A stretch of DNA of 64,000 nucleotides. Source: CALLCD01 sp039196965. GTDB lineage: Bacteria > Pseudomonadota > Alphaproteobacteria > Caulobacterales > Hyphomonadaceae. Positions within the stretch are counted from its first letter, which is position 1. Each line of letters starts with the position of its first letter. Both the position numbers and the translations under genes were made by a program. Shown here piece after piece: positions 44,711-54,098 of this stretch. The notes below the pieces were generated by a model. The model was not told where the DNA came from. It saw only the letters and a program-made list of their open reading frames with translations, and did not search any database. The stretch spans positions 76,082-140,081 of the forward strand of contig JBCCUK010000006.1 of assembly GCA_039196965.1 (NCBI GenBank), given 5' to 3'.

Positions 44711-45472
44711 TCAGATGCTCTCGAAATCGCCGCCCCGGCCCTTGCCCCCTGCAAAGCGGGACGCGCCGGTTGCTGCGCCAGCTCTAAGGGAAGATCGGCC
44801 TATGGTGGCCTCCTCAGCCAAGGCAGCATCAAGGCTCCTTCCCCATTGCGTGATCGCGCTCATACGATCATTCCGCATGCAGACCTGAGGGAATTCAGCA
44901 AGTTGTTCCGCGATCTGCATTGCCGCCGAAACGGTCTCCCCATCCGGGACGACGCGATTGGCGAGCCCGAAGGACAGGGCTTCTTCCGCTCCCACAGGTC
45001 TCCCTGTAAGGATCATATCCATGGCGCGCGACTGCCCGATGAGGCGCGGCAAGCGCACAGTCCCGCCATCGATCAGCGGCACGCCCCATCGCCGACAAAA
45101 TACTCCGAAAACGGAGCTTTGAGCAGCAATCCGGAGATCGCACATAACGGCGAGCTCGAGCCCGCCAGCAACAGCGTAGCCTTCCACGGCAGCGATGGAG
45201 GGCTTTGTAAGCTCAAGCCATGTCGGCCCCATGGGCGCTTCCGACTTATAGCTCCCGCCACTGGCGACGGCTTTGAGATCCGCCCCGGCACAGAAATTCC
45301 CCTCAGCTCCCGTGAGAATATGAACCGCGATTTCGTCATCTGCCTCACCCGCTTCAAAAGCCGCTTTCAGCTGTTCCGCGGTCTCAGGATCAACAGCGTT
45401 CCGGGCATGGGGACGGTTTATTGTGATAATTTGGGCAGGACCGGATTTTTTAATGCGGACGGTATCGGCCAT
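44711..45472 (-). CDS. Enoyl-CoA hydratase/isomerase family protein
   Basis: 253 residues of the crotonase fold. The oxyanion-hole motifs are GNFCAGADLKAV and VEGYAVAGGLELAVM. The usual catalytic Glu region reads DGGTVRLPRLIG, and the helix RAMDMILTGRPVGAEEALSFGLAN is canonical. The reaction may be hydration of enoyl-CoA or another crotonase reaction. A strong terminator (45502-45532) separates it from the fadJ-like gene upstream, so it has its own transcript. Confidence 0.88.
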   Translation of the reverse strand: MADTVRIKKSGPAQIITINRPHARNAVDPETAEQLKAAFEAGEADDEIAVHILTGAEGNFCAGADLKAVASGGSYKSEAPMGPTWLELTKPSIAAVEGYAVAGGLELAVMCDLRIAAQSSVFGVFCRRWGVPLIDGGTVRLPRLIGQSRAMDMILTGRPVGAEEALSFGLANRVVPDGETVSAAMQIAEQLAEFPQVCMRNDRMSAITQWGRSLDAALAEEATIGRSSLRAGAATGASRFAGGKGRGGDFESI

Positions 45473-45501
45473 AAGCTCCTCCTATATTTTATCTTCAAAG
45501 A

Positions 45502-45532
45502 AAAAGCCCGCACCGGAGTGGTGCGGGCTTTT
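45502..45532 (-). terminator. Intrinsic terminator after the fadJ-like gene
   Basis: AAAAGCCCGCACC (45502-45514) and GGTGCGGGCTTTT (45520-45532) form a perfect 13-bp stem with loop GGAGT. Flanking A and T runs on both sides would let it act on both strands. It follows the fadJ-like stop (45560) by about 28 bases. Confidence 0.92.
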
Positions 45533-45559
45533 CCAATATTCAGATCTCCACCTCGCGTT

Positions 45560-47782
45560 CTAGGCAGCAGCCTCAGCTGGTGGGAAGCGATCATAGAACC
45601 CTTCACCCTTGGCGGCCATGTCGCGAAGGAGTTCCGGTGGTGCAAAGCGGTCGCCATACTTTCCGGCGAGCCGGTCAGCCTCTTCGACGAATTTGTCGAT
45701 GCCCCAGATCAGATCGACGTAGGAGCAGCAACCGCCGGTGTATGGTGCAAAGCCCCAAGCGAGGATCGACCCAATATCGCCGTCGCGCGCATCGGTGATT
45801 ACGCCCTCTTCGAAGCACCGGGCCACCTCAATTGCTTGGCGGATCAGGAAGCGATTCTTGATCTCATCTTTCATCTCTGGCGGGCACTCATCGACTTTGA
45901 CTTCGATTTGAGAATTAAGATCCGGCCACAGACGATCCGGCTTACCCTTCTCATTATAATCGTAAAAGCCTTTGCCAGCCTTCCGGCCAACGCGACCCTT
46001 GTCCTCAACAATCCAGGCCATCAGCTGACCAAGTTCATTGCCAGAATAATCGACGCCCGACGCTTCGGCCATTTGGCGGCCAACTTTTAGTGCCGTGTCG
46101 AGACCAACGCTATCGGAAACTTCCAGCGGCCCCATGGGCATACCGGACTGACGGCCGACATTCTCAATAATTGCTGGTTTGATGCCCTCTGCAAGCATCG
46201 CCATGCCTTCCTGAGTGTAGGTGCCGAAGCAGCGGGACGTATAGAAGCCGCGGCTGTCATTAACGACAATAGGTGTCTTGCGAATGGCAAGAACATAATC
46301 AATCGATTTGGCCAGTGTTTCCTGGTTGGTTTTCTCACCCATAATAATCTCAACGAGACCCATACGCTCCACTGGGGAGAAGAAGTGGATACCGATGAAG
46401 TTCGCAGGGCGAGATGACGCTTCGGCGAGACCTGTAATCGGTAGGGTCGACGTATTCGATCCGAATACGGCTGTTTCTTCCAGCTGCGCCTCCGCCTCAG
46501 CAGTGATTTTGGCTTTCAACTCGGGATTCTCGAATACGGCTTCAACGACGAGGTCTGCACCTTTGATGTCGTAATAATTGTCAGTCGTCGTAATCAGGTC
46601 GAGGAGCGCCTCACCCTTCTCCTGATTGGACTTCCCGCGAGAAATATCTTTCTCAACAAGGCGGCGAGAATAATCCTTGCCCTTCTCGGCATTCTCTTTC
46701 GAGATATCGACGAGAACCGTCGGGATACCTGCTTTCGCCTGCACATAAGCGATACCGGCACCCATAAGCCCGGCACCGATAACGGCGACTTTTTTGAACT
46801 CGGTCTTTTCGAAACCTGCGGGGCGATTACCGCCTTTGGAAAGCGCTTGCATGTTCAGGAATAGAGACCGGATCATGGCCTTGGCTTCGGGGCGCTGTTG
46901 TGTGTTGAGGAAGTAGCGTGTCTCGATCCGCAAACCTGCATCAATTGGCACCTGCAGTCCTTCATACACACATGAAAGGATGTTCTTCTGCGCAGGATAA
47001 TTGCCATAGGATTGTGCGGCGAGCATGGCGTTTGCCATGGTCGCAACCTGACCGGCACCGGCTGACTTGTGCACGATGCCGCCGGGCACTTTGAACCCTT
47101 CCATATCCCAAGGCGCTTTCGCGTTTGGATTGGCAAGTACCCACTCCTTTGCCTTGGCAACTGTCTGATCGCCAGGGACAAGCTCATTAACAACGCCAAG
47201 AGCTGCGGCCTTGTCGGCGCGCATGGACTTGCCTTGAAGGATATATTCAAGCGCAGCCTGAACACCGATCAGGCGAGGCAAGCGCTGGGTACCACCAGCA
47301 CCGGGAAGCAGTCCGATCTTAGCTTCTGGCAGACCAAACTGGATCTTCGGATTATCGTTCGCGGCCACACGGTAATGACAGGCAAGCGCAACTTCCAGAC
47401 CACCGCCGAGAGCCAAACCGTTCAGGGCGCAAGCAACGGGCTTGCCACAGGCCTCCAGTTCGCGAAGCGTTCTGTTGAGCGCAAATCCGCGCTCGAATTG
47501 CATCGCCTTCAGCTCGGCCTCGGTCATATCGGCGGGGTTGGCACCGCCGCCAGCGCTTTCATTCATCTCACCAAGGTCGGCCCCGGCGCAGAAACCGGAT
47601 GGCTTGCCAGACGAAATGACAAGACCTTTGATCGCATCATTCTCAGCAACTTCTTTCGAGATGGCGATAATGTCCGCAATAGCCTTGGCTGTCAGCGTGT
47701 TCATAGAACGCCCGGGGACGTCAAACACCGCGTGGGCGACGCCATCACCATCGACGTCGAATTTAAATGTTTCGAGATTCAT
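45560..47782 (-). CDS. fadJ: 3-hydroxyacyl-CoA dehydrogenase/enoyl-CoA hydratase (FadJ/FadB-like alpha subunit)
   Basis: 740 residues, multifunctional. The N-terminal crotonase domain (to about 200) has SGFCAGADLGEM and LGGGLEVALACHYR. The Rossmann dehydrogenase domain (about 330-510) has KVAVIGAGLMGAGIAYV, IGIHFFSPVERM and VNDSRGFYTSRC. The C-terminal domains include GSILAWGFAPYTGG. Works with the thiolase encoded just upstream (32-base gap). Together they form the beta-oxidation pair. The end carries the terminator. Confidence 0.93.
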   Translation of the reverse strand: MNLETFKFDVDGDGVAHAVFDVPGRSMNTLTAKAIADIIAISKEVAENDAIKGLVISSGKPSGFCAGADLGEMNESAGGGANPADMTEAELKAMQFERGFALNRTLRELEACGKPVACALNGLALGGGLEVALACHYRVAANDNPKIQFGLPEAKIGLLPGAGGTQRLPRLIGVQAALEYILQGKSMRADKAAALGVVNELVPGDQTVAKAKEWVLANPNAKAPWDMEGFKVPGGIVHKSAGAGQVATMANAMLAAQSYGNYPAQKNILSCVYEGLQVPIDAGLRIETRYFLNTQQRPEAKAMIRSLFLNMQALSKGGNRPAGFEKTEFKKVAVIGAGLMGAGIAYVQAKAGIPTVLVDISKENAEKGKDYSRRLVEKDISRGKSNQEKGEALLDLITTTDNYYDIKGADLVVEAVFENPELKAKITAEAEAQLEETAVFGSNTSTLPITGLAEASSRPANFIGIHFFSPVERMGLVEIIMGEKTNQETLAKSIDYVLAIRKTPIVVNDSRGFYTSRCFGTYTQEGMAMLAEGIKPAIIENVGRQSGMPMGPLEVSDSVGLDTALKVGRQMAEASGVDYSGNELGQLMAWIVEDKGRVGRKAGKGFYDYNEKGKPDRLWPDLNSQIEVKVDECPPEMKDEIKNRFLIRQAIEVARCFEEGVITDARDGDIGSILAWGFAPYTGGCCSYVDLIWGIDKFVEEADRLAGKYGDRFAPPELLRDMAAKGEGFYDRFPPAEAAA

Positions 47783-47814
47783 TTTTGTAATTCCGTACTT
47801 CTGAACAGACGCGA

Positions 47815-49020
47815 TTAAATGCGCTCAATAATAGTTGCGGTACCCATTCCAGCACCGACGCAAAGCGTAACAAGAGCGGTTTCCTTACCAGTACGCTCCA
47901 ACTCATCCACCATGGTGCCGAGCAACATGGCACCGGTCGCACCAAGCGGGTGGCCCATAGCAATCGCGCCGCCATTCACGTTCATCTTCTCATGGTCGAT
48001 ATCGAGCAACTGCATCATCAGCATAGGGACAGATGCGAAGGCTTCATTAAGTTCGTAAATATCGATGTCATTGACGTCCATACCGGCTTTTTTCAGCGCC
48101 TTCTGGGTGACATATGTCGGACCGGTCAGCATAATGCCGGGCTCAGACCCGATAGAAGCCATGGCCTTGATCCTGGCTCGCGGCTTCATACCGGTCTTCT
48201 CACCGGCCTCTTTCGAGCCAAAAAGCACGGCAGCCGAACCATCCACGATACCGGACGAGTTACCTGCATGGTGGACGTGATCAATTTTCTCAAGCTCGGG
48301 ATAGCGCTGCTTGATCACCTCGTCGAAGCCCATGCCGCCCATTCCGGCAAAGCTGGGGTTAAGGCCGGCGAGCGACTGCATGTCTGCGTCGGGACGCATA
48401 TGCTCGTCATGGTCGAGAATAGTACCGCCCATCTGATCTTTCACCGGAACGATGGACTTGCCAAAACGTCCCTCTTCCCAGGCTTTTGCAGCGCGCTTCT
48501 GGGACTCAACAGCATAGGCATCCACATCGTCGCGGCTCATACCGTATTTCGTTGCGATGGTATCAGCGCCAATGCCTTGCGGAGCAAAATAGGTTTTCAT
48601 CGCGACAGACGGATCGGATGACCAGGCACCGCCGGACGCCCCCATGGGCACGCGCGACATGGCCTCTACGCCGCCACCAATCGCCATGTCGGCTTCACCG
48701 GTGATGACTTTGGAAGCCGCCATGTTGCAAGCTTCCAGACCCGACGCGCAAAACCGATCGATTTGAACGCCAGCCGTTGTCTCAGCATACTCCGCATTGA
48801 GCACCGCAACACGAGCAATATCCGCCCCCTGCTCTCCTACAGGAGACACACAGCCAAGAACAACATCGTCAACATTCGAGGTGTCGAGATCATTCCGATC
48901 ACGGATGGCCTCAAGGGACTGCGTGGCAAGGCTAAGCGCTGTGATCTCATGAAGAGATCCTGACTTCTTGCCTTTACCGCGCGGCGTGCGCACAGCGTCA
49001 TAAATATAAGCTTCGGACAT
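47815..49020 (-). CDS. Acetyl-CoA acyltransferase (3-ketoacyl-CoA thiolase)
   Basis: 401 residues. Thiolytic cleavage of 3-ketoacyl-CoA. The acyl-Cys is Cys91 in DRFCASGLEACNM, the catalytic His is in GGAIAMGHPLGATGA and the second Cys in LCVGAGMG. AAGGAG precedes the ATG. First gene of the thiolase-fadJ-like pair, in a region whose other genes also handle acyl-CoAs. Confidence 0.92.
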   Translation of the reverse strand: MSEAYIYDAVRTPRGKGKKSGSLHEITALSLATQSLEAIRDRNDLDTSNVDDVVLGCVSPVGEQGADIARVAVLNAEYAETTAGVQIDRFCASGLEACNMAASKVITGEADMAIGGGVEAMSRVPMGASGGAWSSDPSVAMKTYFAPQGIGADTIATKYGMSRDDVDAYAVESQKRAAKAWEEGRFGKSIVPVKDQMGGTILDHDEHMRPDADMQSLAGLNPSFAGMGGMGFDEVIKQRYPELEKIDHVHHAGNSSGIVDGSAAVLFGSKEAGEKTGMKPRARIKAMASIGSEPGIMLTGPTYVTQKALKKAGMDVNDIDIYELNEAFASVPMLMMQLLDIDHEKMNVNGGAIAMGHPLGATGAMLLGTMVDELERTGKETALVTLCVGAGMGTATIIERI

Positions 49021-49080
49021 TGGATGGGGCTCCTTTTTTAATCGGATAAAATTGATTTCGGTCTTTGCAAGGCAGGGGGC

Positions 49081-49698
49081 TCAATCGCTCCCCTCCAATT
49101 TGGCTATGCGGGCTTTCAAATACGCGTTTTCTTCAACAAGAGGCTTCAACTCGCGGCTGACCAAATAACGCACCTCATCTTCAGTGAAGCGGGGCGTAAT
49201 ATATTTAGGGCAATTCCAGTCCCGCGCGAGAATCTTGATCACCGTCAGTCGTTCAACAGGTCCTTGGCCTTCAACTGAGAGCGTGGATGCCAATTCAGTA
49301 TCGGCATCCGCTGATATCATCGTCGCTTCACCCTGCATTTTCAGTCGGGCACGGTGGGGATAGTCCATAAAAAACAGCGAGACACGTTTGCTCGTTTCCA
49401 GATTGCCTTGAGTAATGAACTGACGATTTCCAAGATAGTCAGCGAACCCGATCGTATCAGACCCAAGCACTTTCACGAAGCCCGCCGGACCGCCGCGATG
49501 CTGCACATACGGCCAATCATTCGCGCCAATAGAAGCAACGTAAAAACTTGTGCTTTGTTCAATGAAAGTGACGGTCTTTTCGTCCAGGTCATCCCGAAAG
49601 CGGGTTTCGTAAATCTGCTGGTAACGGTCGCGCATACCGGCTTTTTCCTGGAACGCTTTCACAGGCTCTGAAAAAAGGAGATCGGCATAGTTCTGCAT
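49081..49698 (-). CDS. Pyridoxamine 5'-phosphate oxidase-like (split barrel) FMN-binding protein
   Basis: 205 residues. The split-barrel fold of PNPOx-like proteins shows FIEQSTSFYVASIGANDWPYVQHRG and LGNRQFITQGNLETSKRVSLFFMDYP. The C-terminal 60 residues, with WNCPKYITPRFTEDEVR and a heptad-like LVEENAYLKARIAKLEG, are typical of the family branch found next to acyl-CoA genes. Vitamin B6 synthesis is unlikely; a flavin-linked reductase or haem-related role is possible. Follows the thioesterase gene by about 40 bases. Confidence 0.78.
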   Translation of the reverse strand: MQNYADLLFSEPVKAFQEKAGMRDRYQQIYETRFRDDLDEKTVTFIEQSTSFYVASIGANDWPYVQHRGGPAGFVKVLGSDTIGFADYLGNRQFITQGNLETSKRVSLFFMDYPHRARLKMQGEATMISADADTELASTLSVEGQGPVERLTVIKILARDWNCPKYITPRFTEDEVRYLVSRELKPLVEENAYLKARIAKLEGSD

Positions 49699-49737
49699 GT
49701 TGGCGCTTTTCTGCGAAGAAACTTTCCTTTTACGTCC

Positions 49738-50169
49738 CTAGAGCTTTGGCTTGGCCTGAACCGGATTCACAGTGAGGCTCGCCGATGAGCGTGCCGCTTC
49801 TTTCCCGCGGGAATCGAAGAGGTTGGCTTCAGCGAAAACCATAGCCCTACCAATATTGGATAGCCGTGCCGCAACCTCAATCGCGCCAACACGAACGGGA
49901 CGTAAAAATGTTGTGTGGAGGTCTACGGTCGACGGGAGCGCCTTCGGGGCCGTTTTCATCCCGGCAAGAAAGCCAATCGTATCATCGAGCATGGCTGCAA
50001 GAAAACCGCCTTGAATATAACCGGCCGGATTTCGGAATTCGGGCTTTCCGGAAAAACGGACCCGCGTCGTCCACTTCGTCATATCAAGGGACAGGATCTC
50101 AAAACCAAGCGTGGATGAGCTTGGGCTCGGCTCGGGGAAAACGTCGGTGATGCGGGCAGCGTCAGGCAA
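49738..50169 (-). CDS. PaaI-type hotdog-fold thioesterase
   Basis: 143 residues. Hotdog-fold signatures are FRNPAGYIQGGFLAAMLDDTIGF (Gly-Gly before the helix and the active-site acid) and STVDLHTTFLRPV. Probably hydrolyses an acyl- or aryl-CoA. Its TTG start directly follows the stop of the acyl-CoA dehydrogenase gene (TGA-TTG) and has GAGGA inside that gene, so translation is coupled. Confidence 0.82.
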   Translation of the reverse strand: MPDAARITDVFPEPSPSSSTLGFEILSLDMTKWTTRVRFSGKPEFRNPAGYIQGGFLAAMLDDTIGFLAGMKTAPKALPSTVDLHTTFLRPVRVGAIEVAARLSNIGRAMVFAEANLFDSRGKEAARSSASLTVNPVQAKPKL

Positions 50170-51336
50170 TCAAAGCGTCCTCGCGATCAGGAGTTTCATC
50201 ACTTCGTTCGCGCCGCCATAGATCCGCTGGACACGGGCGTCGGCATACATCTGCGCTATAGGATACTCATCCATATAGCCCCAGCCGCCATGGAGCTGAA
50301 GACACTCATCTATGATCTTACATTGCAAATCAGAAATCCAGTATTTGGACATAGACGCCGTCGATGCATCGAGCTCACCCTTCAGCAGAAGCTCCGTACA
50401 GTGATCAGCGAATACTTTCGCGACAGTCGCTTCGGTCTTGCACTCGGCGAGCTTGAACTGGGTGTTCTGGAAATCCATGATCGTGCCGCCAAAGGCCTTG
50501 CGCTGTTTGACATAGGCAACCGTTTCCTCCAGCGCACGCTCGATCATGCCGATCCCCTGCAACCCAATGATGTGACGCTCTTGCGGCAATTGTTGCATCA
50601 ACTGGATAAAGCCCTGCCCCTCTTCAGGTCCAAGAAGCGCCGAGGCGGGAACTTTCACATCATTGAAAAAGAGCTCCGACGTATCCGCCGCATGCTGACC
50701 AACCTTTTCGAGGTTTTTGCCGCGTTCAAAGCCCTCCACCTCTTCGGTCTCCACAACCATGATGGAAATGCCCTTCGCGCCCTCATTCGGGTCCGTCTTG
50801 GCGCAAACGAGGATCAGGTCAGCGGTCTGGCCATTCGTAATGAAGGTCTTTGATCCGTTGATCGTATAGCCATTGCCATCCTTGATGGCTGTCGTTTTGA
50901 TCGCCTGCAGGTCTGACCCTGTCCCCGGCTCAGTCATGGCAATCGCACAAACAAGCTCACCGGTAGCAAGTTTCGGTAGCCAGCGCTGTTTCTGTTCTTC
51001 CGATCCGTAATGATGGATATACGGCGCAACGATCGCGTTGTGGAGCGAGATGCCGAAGCCATCAATACCCTTCCATTGCTGTTGTTCGATAATAATGGCT
51101 TCATGGCGGAAATCGCCGCCGGCTCCGCCATACTCTTCCGGCATAGATGCACAAAGAAGCCCGGCCTCACCCGCCTTGTACCAAACGTCTCGAGGCACGA
51201 TCCCAGCCTTGCGCCACTCCTGAACATGAGGTTGACATTCACGCTCGAAAAACTGCCCCACAGCATCGGAAAAGATGTTCATCTCTTCATCGTCGCGCCA
51301 TGGCGACGGCTTCACATCCAGCGGGCTCGTTTGCAT
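50170..51336 (-). CDS. Acyl-CoA dehydrogenase, long-chain/LCAD-like type
   Basis: 388 residues, FAD-dependent. Core motifs are AMTEPGTGSDLQAIKTTA, the substrate strand GSKTFITNGQTADLILV and the C-terminal LQLHGGWGYMDEYPIAQMYADAR. The position that carries the catalytic Glu in medium-chain enzymes (YEGT) reads YGGA here. In the LCAD/isovaleryl type the base sits earlier, in the helix around IGMIERALEETVAY. A LiuR-like palindrome lies at 51384-51401 in its upstream region, so the MerR protein encoded at 54.1-54.6 kb may control it. Confidence 0.88.
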   Translation of the reverse strand: MQTSPLDVKPSPWRDDEEMNIFSDAVGQFFERECQPHVQEWRKAGIVPRDVWYKAGEAGLLCASMPEEYGGAGGDFRHEAIIIEQQQWKGIDGFGISLHNAIVAPYIHHYGSEEQKQRWLPKLATGELVCAIAMTEPGTGSDLQAIKTTAIKDGNGYTINGSKTFITNGQTADLILVCAKTDPNEGAKGISIMVVETEEVEGFERGKNLEKVGQHAADTSELFFNDVKVPASALLGPEEGQGFIQLMQQLPQERHIIGLQGIGMIERALEETVAYVKQRKAFGGTIMDFQNTQFKLAECKTEATVAKVFADHCTELLLKGELDASTASMSKYWISDLQCKIIDECLQLHGGWGYMDEYPIAQMYADARVQRIYGGANEVMKLLIARTL

Positions 51337-51383
51337 AAGGATCTCACTTTAGTCGAAAGGGCAGCGCAGAACCAAGTCCTCTC

Positions 51384-51401
51384 GTTTACGTTCGCGTCAA
51401 C
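51384..51401 (-). promoter_or_regulatory. LiuR-like MerR operator upstream of acyl-CoA dehydrogenase gene
   Basis: GTTTACGTTCGCGTCAAC. The arms GTTTACG and CGTCAAC (reverse complement GTTGACG) match at six of seven positions around a 4-base core. The same arms occur at 54618-54635 before merR, and the two cores TTCG and CGAA are reverse complements of each other. Confidence 0.65.
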
Positions 51402-51469
51402 TCTTTATAGCGTAACTTATACGCCTAGGCACCCATGACGTAAGGGAAGATAGAAAATAAGATCACCTT

Positions 51470-52241
51470 CTAGAACAGCCATCTGGAGCCTTTAATCTCA
51501 CGACCACCCCTTTTACGCGAAAACCAAATGGTAAAGGCAATAGATAAGAGGATAACGCCTAACCGGGATACATTCGCAGACATGGGCCCTAGCGCTGAAT
51601 CCGATACAGCAAATAACCCCCACCAGAGATTCATCAAAAGATGCATCGCTGCTGGCACCCAGATATTGTATTCCCATTCGACGTAAAGCCACGCAAACCA
51701 GAGAGCACTAAGCGCCGTGATTGCAAAAATTGCTGCTGCCTCGTTAGGATCGCCGCTCTGATAAAGATGCCCCGCACCGAAAAAGACAGCCCCAGCCAGC
51801 AAATCGGAAAAGAAATCCAAACAGAAACGCCCTATAGAAGATTTCTTCAAATATGCCAGGCAATACAACGCCGCGAGCAACTCCGATGATCAGTTCATCC
51901 GGCAGATCAAATGGAGACGTAGCCGCAATTGCAATCAGCATGATCGATGTTGATGCGAGGGCGACTGCAAAAGCCTTTAAAAGCGAACCATTAAGACCGA
52001 GCGCCTTCGGAGCGGCGGTCCACCCGAACAACACTACAGCCAATATCAACGGCACTATAAGTTGCGGAAGATATCGCAAACTGGTCACAGCGGCGAGCCG
52101 AATGTAACCCTCTGTATCTGCAGCAAACCGACGAAAAAGTACCCAGTCAAATTCGTTGAGAACAAAAAATACTAAGAGTGTAACAAGCGAAACAGCCCAG
52201 CCTGACCAGGCCGGGCTGCTAGGGATCATATTATCTTTCAT
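51470..52241 (-). pseudogene. CPBP (CAAX/ABI) intramembrane metalloprotease gene, apparently frameshifted
   Basis: Two adjacent frames together give a CPBP-type membrane protease. The upstream part, from the ATG at 52241 to about 51800, has hydrophobic segments and the EExxxR motif (GIFEEIFYRAFLFGFL). Then the frame must change near 51795-51810 to continue as FFGAGHLYQSGDPNEAA and WVPAAMHLLMNLWWGLF, the second and third active-site His motifs. The distance between EExxxR and the first His is also short, which suggests a deletion with a shift. Unshifted, the first frame stops at about 51744. Sequencing error or a shortened gene are alternatives. GGAG precedes the ATG. Confidence 0.7.
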
Positions 52242-52264
52242 TATCTGCTCCGTTATAGGAGCTC

Positions 52265-54055
52265 CTAGAATGCCGTGGCCTCCAGCGCCATCATTGTGGC
52301 CGCTCCCGTCTTCAATTTGGTAAGATGCGCGTCGGCCTCCGGAAGGATGCGCTCAAAATAGTAGCGGGCGGTCACGAGCTTGTTTTCGTAAAAGGGATCA
52401 CTTGCGCCTTCAGAGGCCTTTTCGAGCGATGTCCTCGCCATTTTCGCCCACATATAAGCAAGTGCCGTAAGGCCAAAAAGCTGAAGATAATCCATGGACG
52501 CCGCTCCGGCATTGTTAAAGTCGGTCATGCCATTCTGCATCAGCCAGGTAGTTCCGTCCTGAAGTTTCCCTTTCGCAGCTGAAAGGCCCTCATTGAAAGT
52601 TGCCATTTCGGCATTATCGTTGTTTTCACTCAAGAAATCATCGATCTCGGCGAAGAAGCTGAAGATGGCCCGGCCGCCATTGGCAGACAATTTGCGGCCG
52701 ACAAGGTCGAGCGCCTGAATGCCGTTAGTTCCCTCATAAATCAGCGCAATACGTACGTCTCGTACGATCTGCTCGAGGCCCCATTCTCGGGTAAAACCCG
52801 ACCCACCATGGAGTTGAAGGCTATCATTACAGGACTTGAGCCCACGATCGGTCAGGAAAGCTTTGATCACGGGCGTCATCAATGCCATGTAATCATTGGA
52901 TTTTTCCCGAACTTTTTCATCTGGAGACTTATGCTGCAGATCGCCGTAAAGGGCCGTCCATAGAACAAAGGCCCGCGCGCCCTCAATGAAGGCACGGCTG
53001 TCCATTAACATGCGGCGCACATCAGGATGCACGATGATCGGATCTGCTGGACCATCTGGATTCTTTGGACCGGTCAGCGCCCGGCCCTGAAGCCGTTCGC
53101 GGGCGAAATCCGTCGCGTTCTGGTAGGCGACTTCGGCCTGCGCAAGCCCCTGCATGCCAACACCGAGGCGCGCCTCGTTCATCATCACGAACATCGTCCG
53201 CATGCCCTTGTTTTCTTCGCCGACAAGCCAGCCAGTCGCGCCGTCATAATTCATGACGCAGGTCGAATTGCCGTGGATGCCCATTTTCTCTTCAAGGCCG
53301 CCGCATGACACCGCGTTGCGCTCACCGAGGGAGCCATCCTCATTTACGATGTATTTAGGCACCACAAAAAGGGAAACGCCCTTGATTGTGTCCGGAGCAC
53401 CCTCGATTTTGGCGAGAACGAGGTGAATGATGTTTTCTGTCAGGTCCTGCTCGCCACCGGAGATCCAAATCTTCGAACCGGTGATCTTGTAGGATCCATC
53501 TGCTTGGGGAGCCGCTTTGGTTTTCATGAGGCCGAGATCAGTGCCACAATGGGGCTCTGTCAGATTCATGGTACCAGCCCATTCACCAGCTGCCATTTTC
53601 GGTCCGTAAAGCGCCTTCTGCTCGTCGGATCCCCCTTCCATAAGCGCTTCATAGGCACCGCGCGTCAGGCCGGGATACATGCCGAACGCCATATTGGCCG
53701 CCGATGTAATCTCGTTGAAAGCTGTACTCAGTACGTACGGCAGCCCCTGTCCGCCGGATTCGGTATGCGCGCCTAAGAGCGGCCAACCATTGTCGACCAT
53801 CTGCTGATAGGCCTCTTTGAACCCATCAGGGGTCTTCACCGAGCCATCCTTGTTTCGAATGCAGCCTTGCTGATCGCCGACGGAATTCAGCGGAAACAGG
53901 ACTTCTTTGGCGAACTTTCCGCTCTCCTCAAGGATCTGGTCAACGACGTCGGGGGTCGCATCGGCAAACCCTTCCAAATTCGAATAGGATTGCATCTGCA
54001 GAAGCTCGTGAAGGAGAAACTGGATGTCGCGGATCGGGGCATCGTAGCGTGGCAT
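52265..54055 (-). CDS. Acyl-CoA dehydrogenase, large (FadE5-like) type with extra C-terminal domain
   Basis: 596 residues, about 200 longer than the core enzymes. Core: MNLTEPHCGTDLGLMKTKA, KIWISGGEQDLTENIIHLVLAK and LQLHGGSGFTREWGLEQIVRDVRI, with the catalytic Glu in IALIYEGTNGIQALDLVGRK. The N-terminus MPRYDAPIRDIQFLLHEL and the C-terminal segment beyond residue 470 are typical of the DUF1974-free FadE5-like type. It follows merR by 43 bases on the same strand and may be co-transcribed with it. Confidence 0.9.
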   Translation of the reverse strand: MPRYDAPIRDIQFLLHELLQMQSYSNLEGFADATPDVVDQILEESGKFAKEVLFPLNSVGDQQGCIRNKDGSVKTPDGFKEAYQQMVDNGWPLLGAHTESGGQGLPYVLSTAFNEITSAANMAFGMYPGLTRGAYEALMEGGSDEQKALYGPKMAAGEWAGTMNLTEPHCGTDLGLMKTKAAPQADGSYKITGSKIWISGGEQDLTENIIHLVLAKIEGAPDTIKGVSLFVVPKYIVNEDGSLGERNAVSCGGLEEKMGIHGNSTCVMNYDGATGWLVGEENKGMRTMFVMMNEARLGVGMQGLAQAEVAYQNATDFARERLQGRALTGPKNPDGPADPIIVHPDVRRMLMDSRAFIEGARAFVLWTALYGDLQHKSPDEKVREKSNDYMALMTPVIKAFLTDRGLKSCNDSLQLHGGSGFTREWGLEQIVRDVRIALIYEGTNGIQALDLVGRKLSANGGRAIFSFFAEIDDFLSENNDNAEMATFNEGLSAAKGKLQDGTTWLMQNGMTDFNNAGAASMDYLQLFGLTALAYMWAKMARTSLEKASEGASDPFYENKLVTARYYFERILPEADAHLTKLKTGAATMMALEATAF

Positions 54056-54098
54056 AGGGTCTTGTCCTTTGATTAAGGCGGCAATTGCGGGAGCCAGC

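Noticed and set aside
44687..46090. 467-codon open frame on the plus strand opposite the enoyl-CoA hydratase and fadJ-like genes
   Set aside because: It runs antisense through two well-recognised genes and across a strong terminator; composition and the minus-strand genes explain it.
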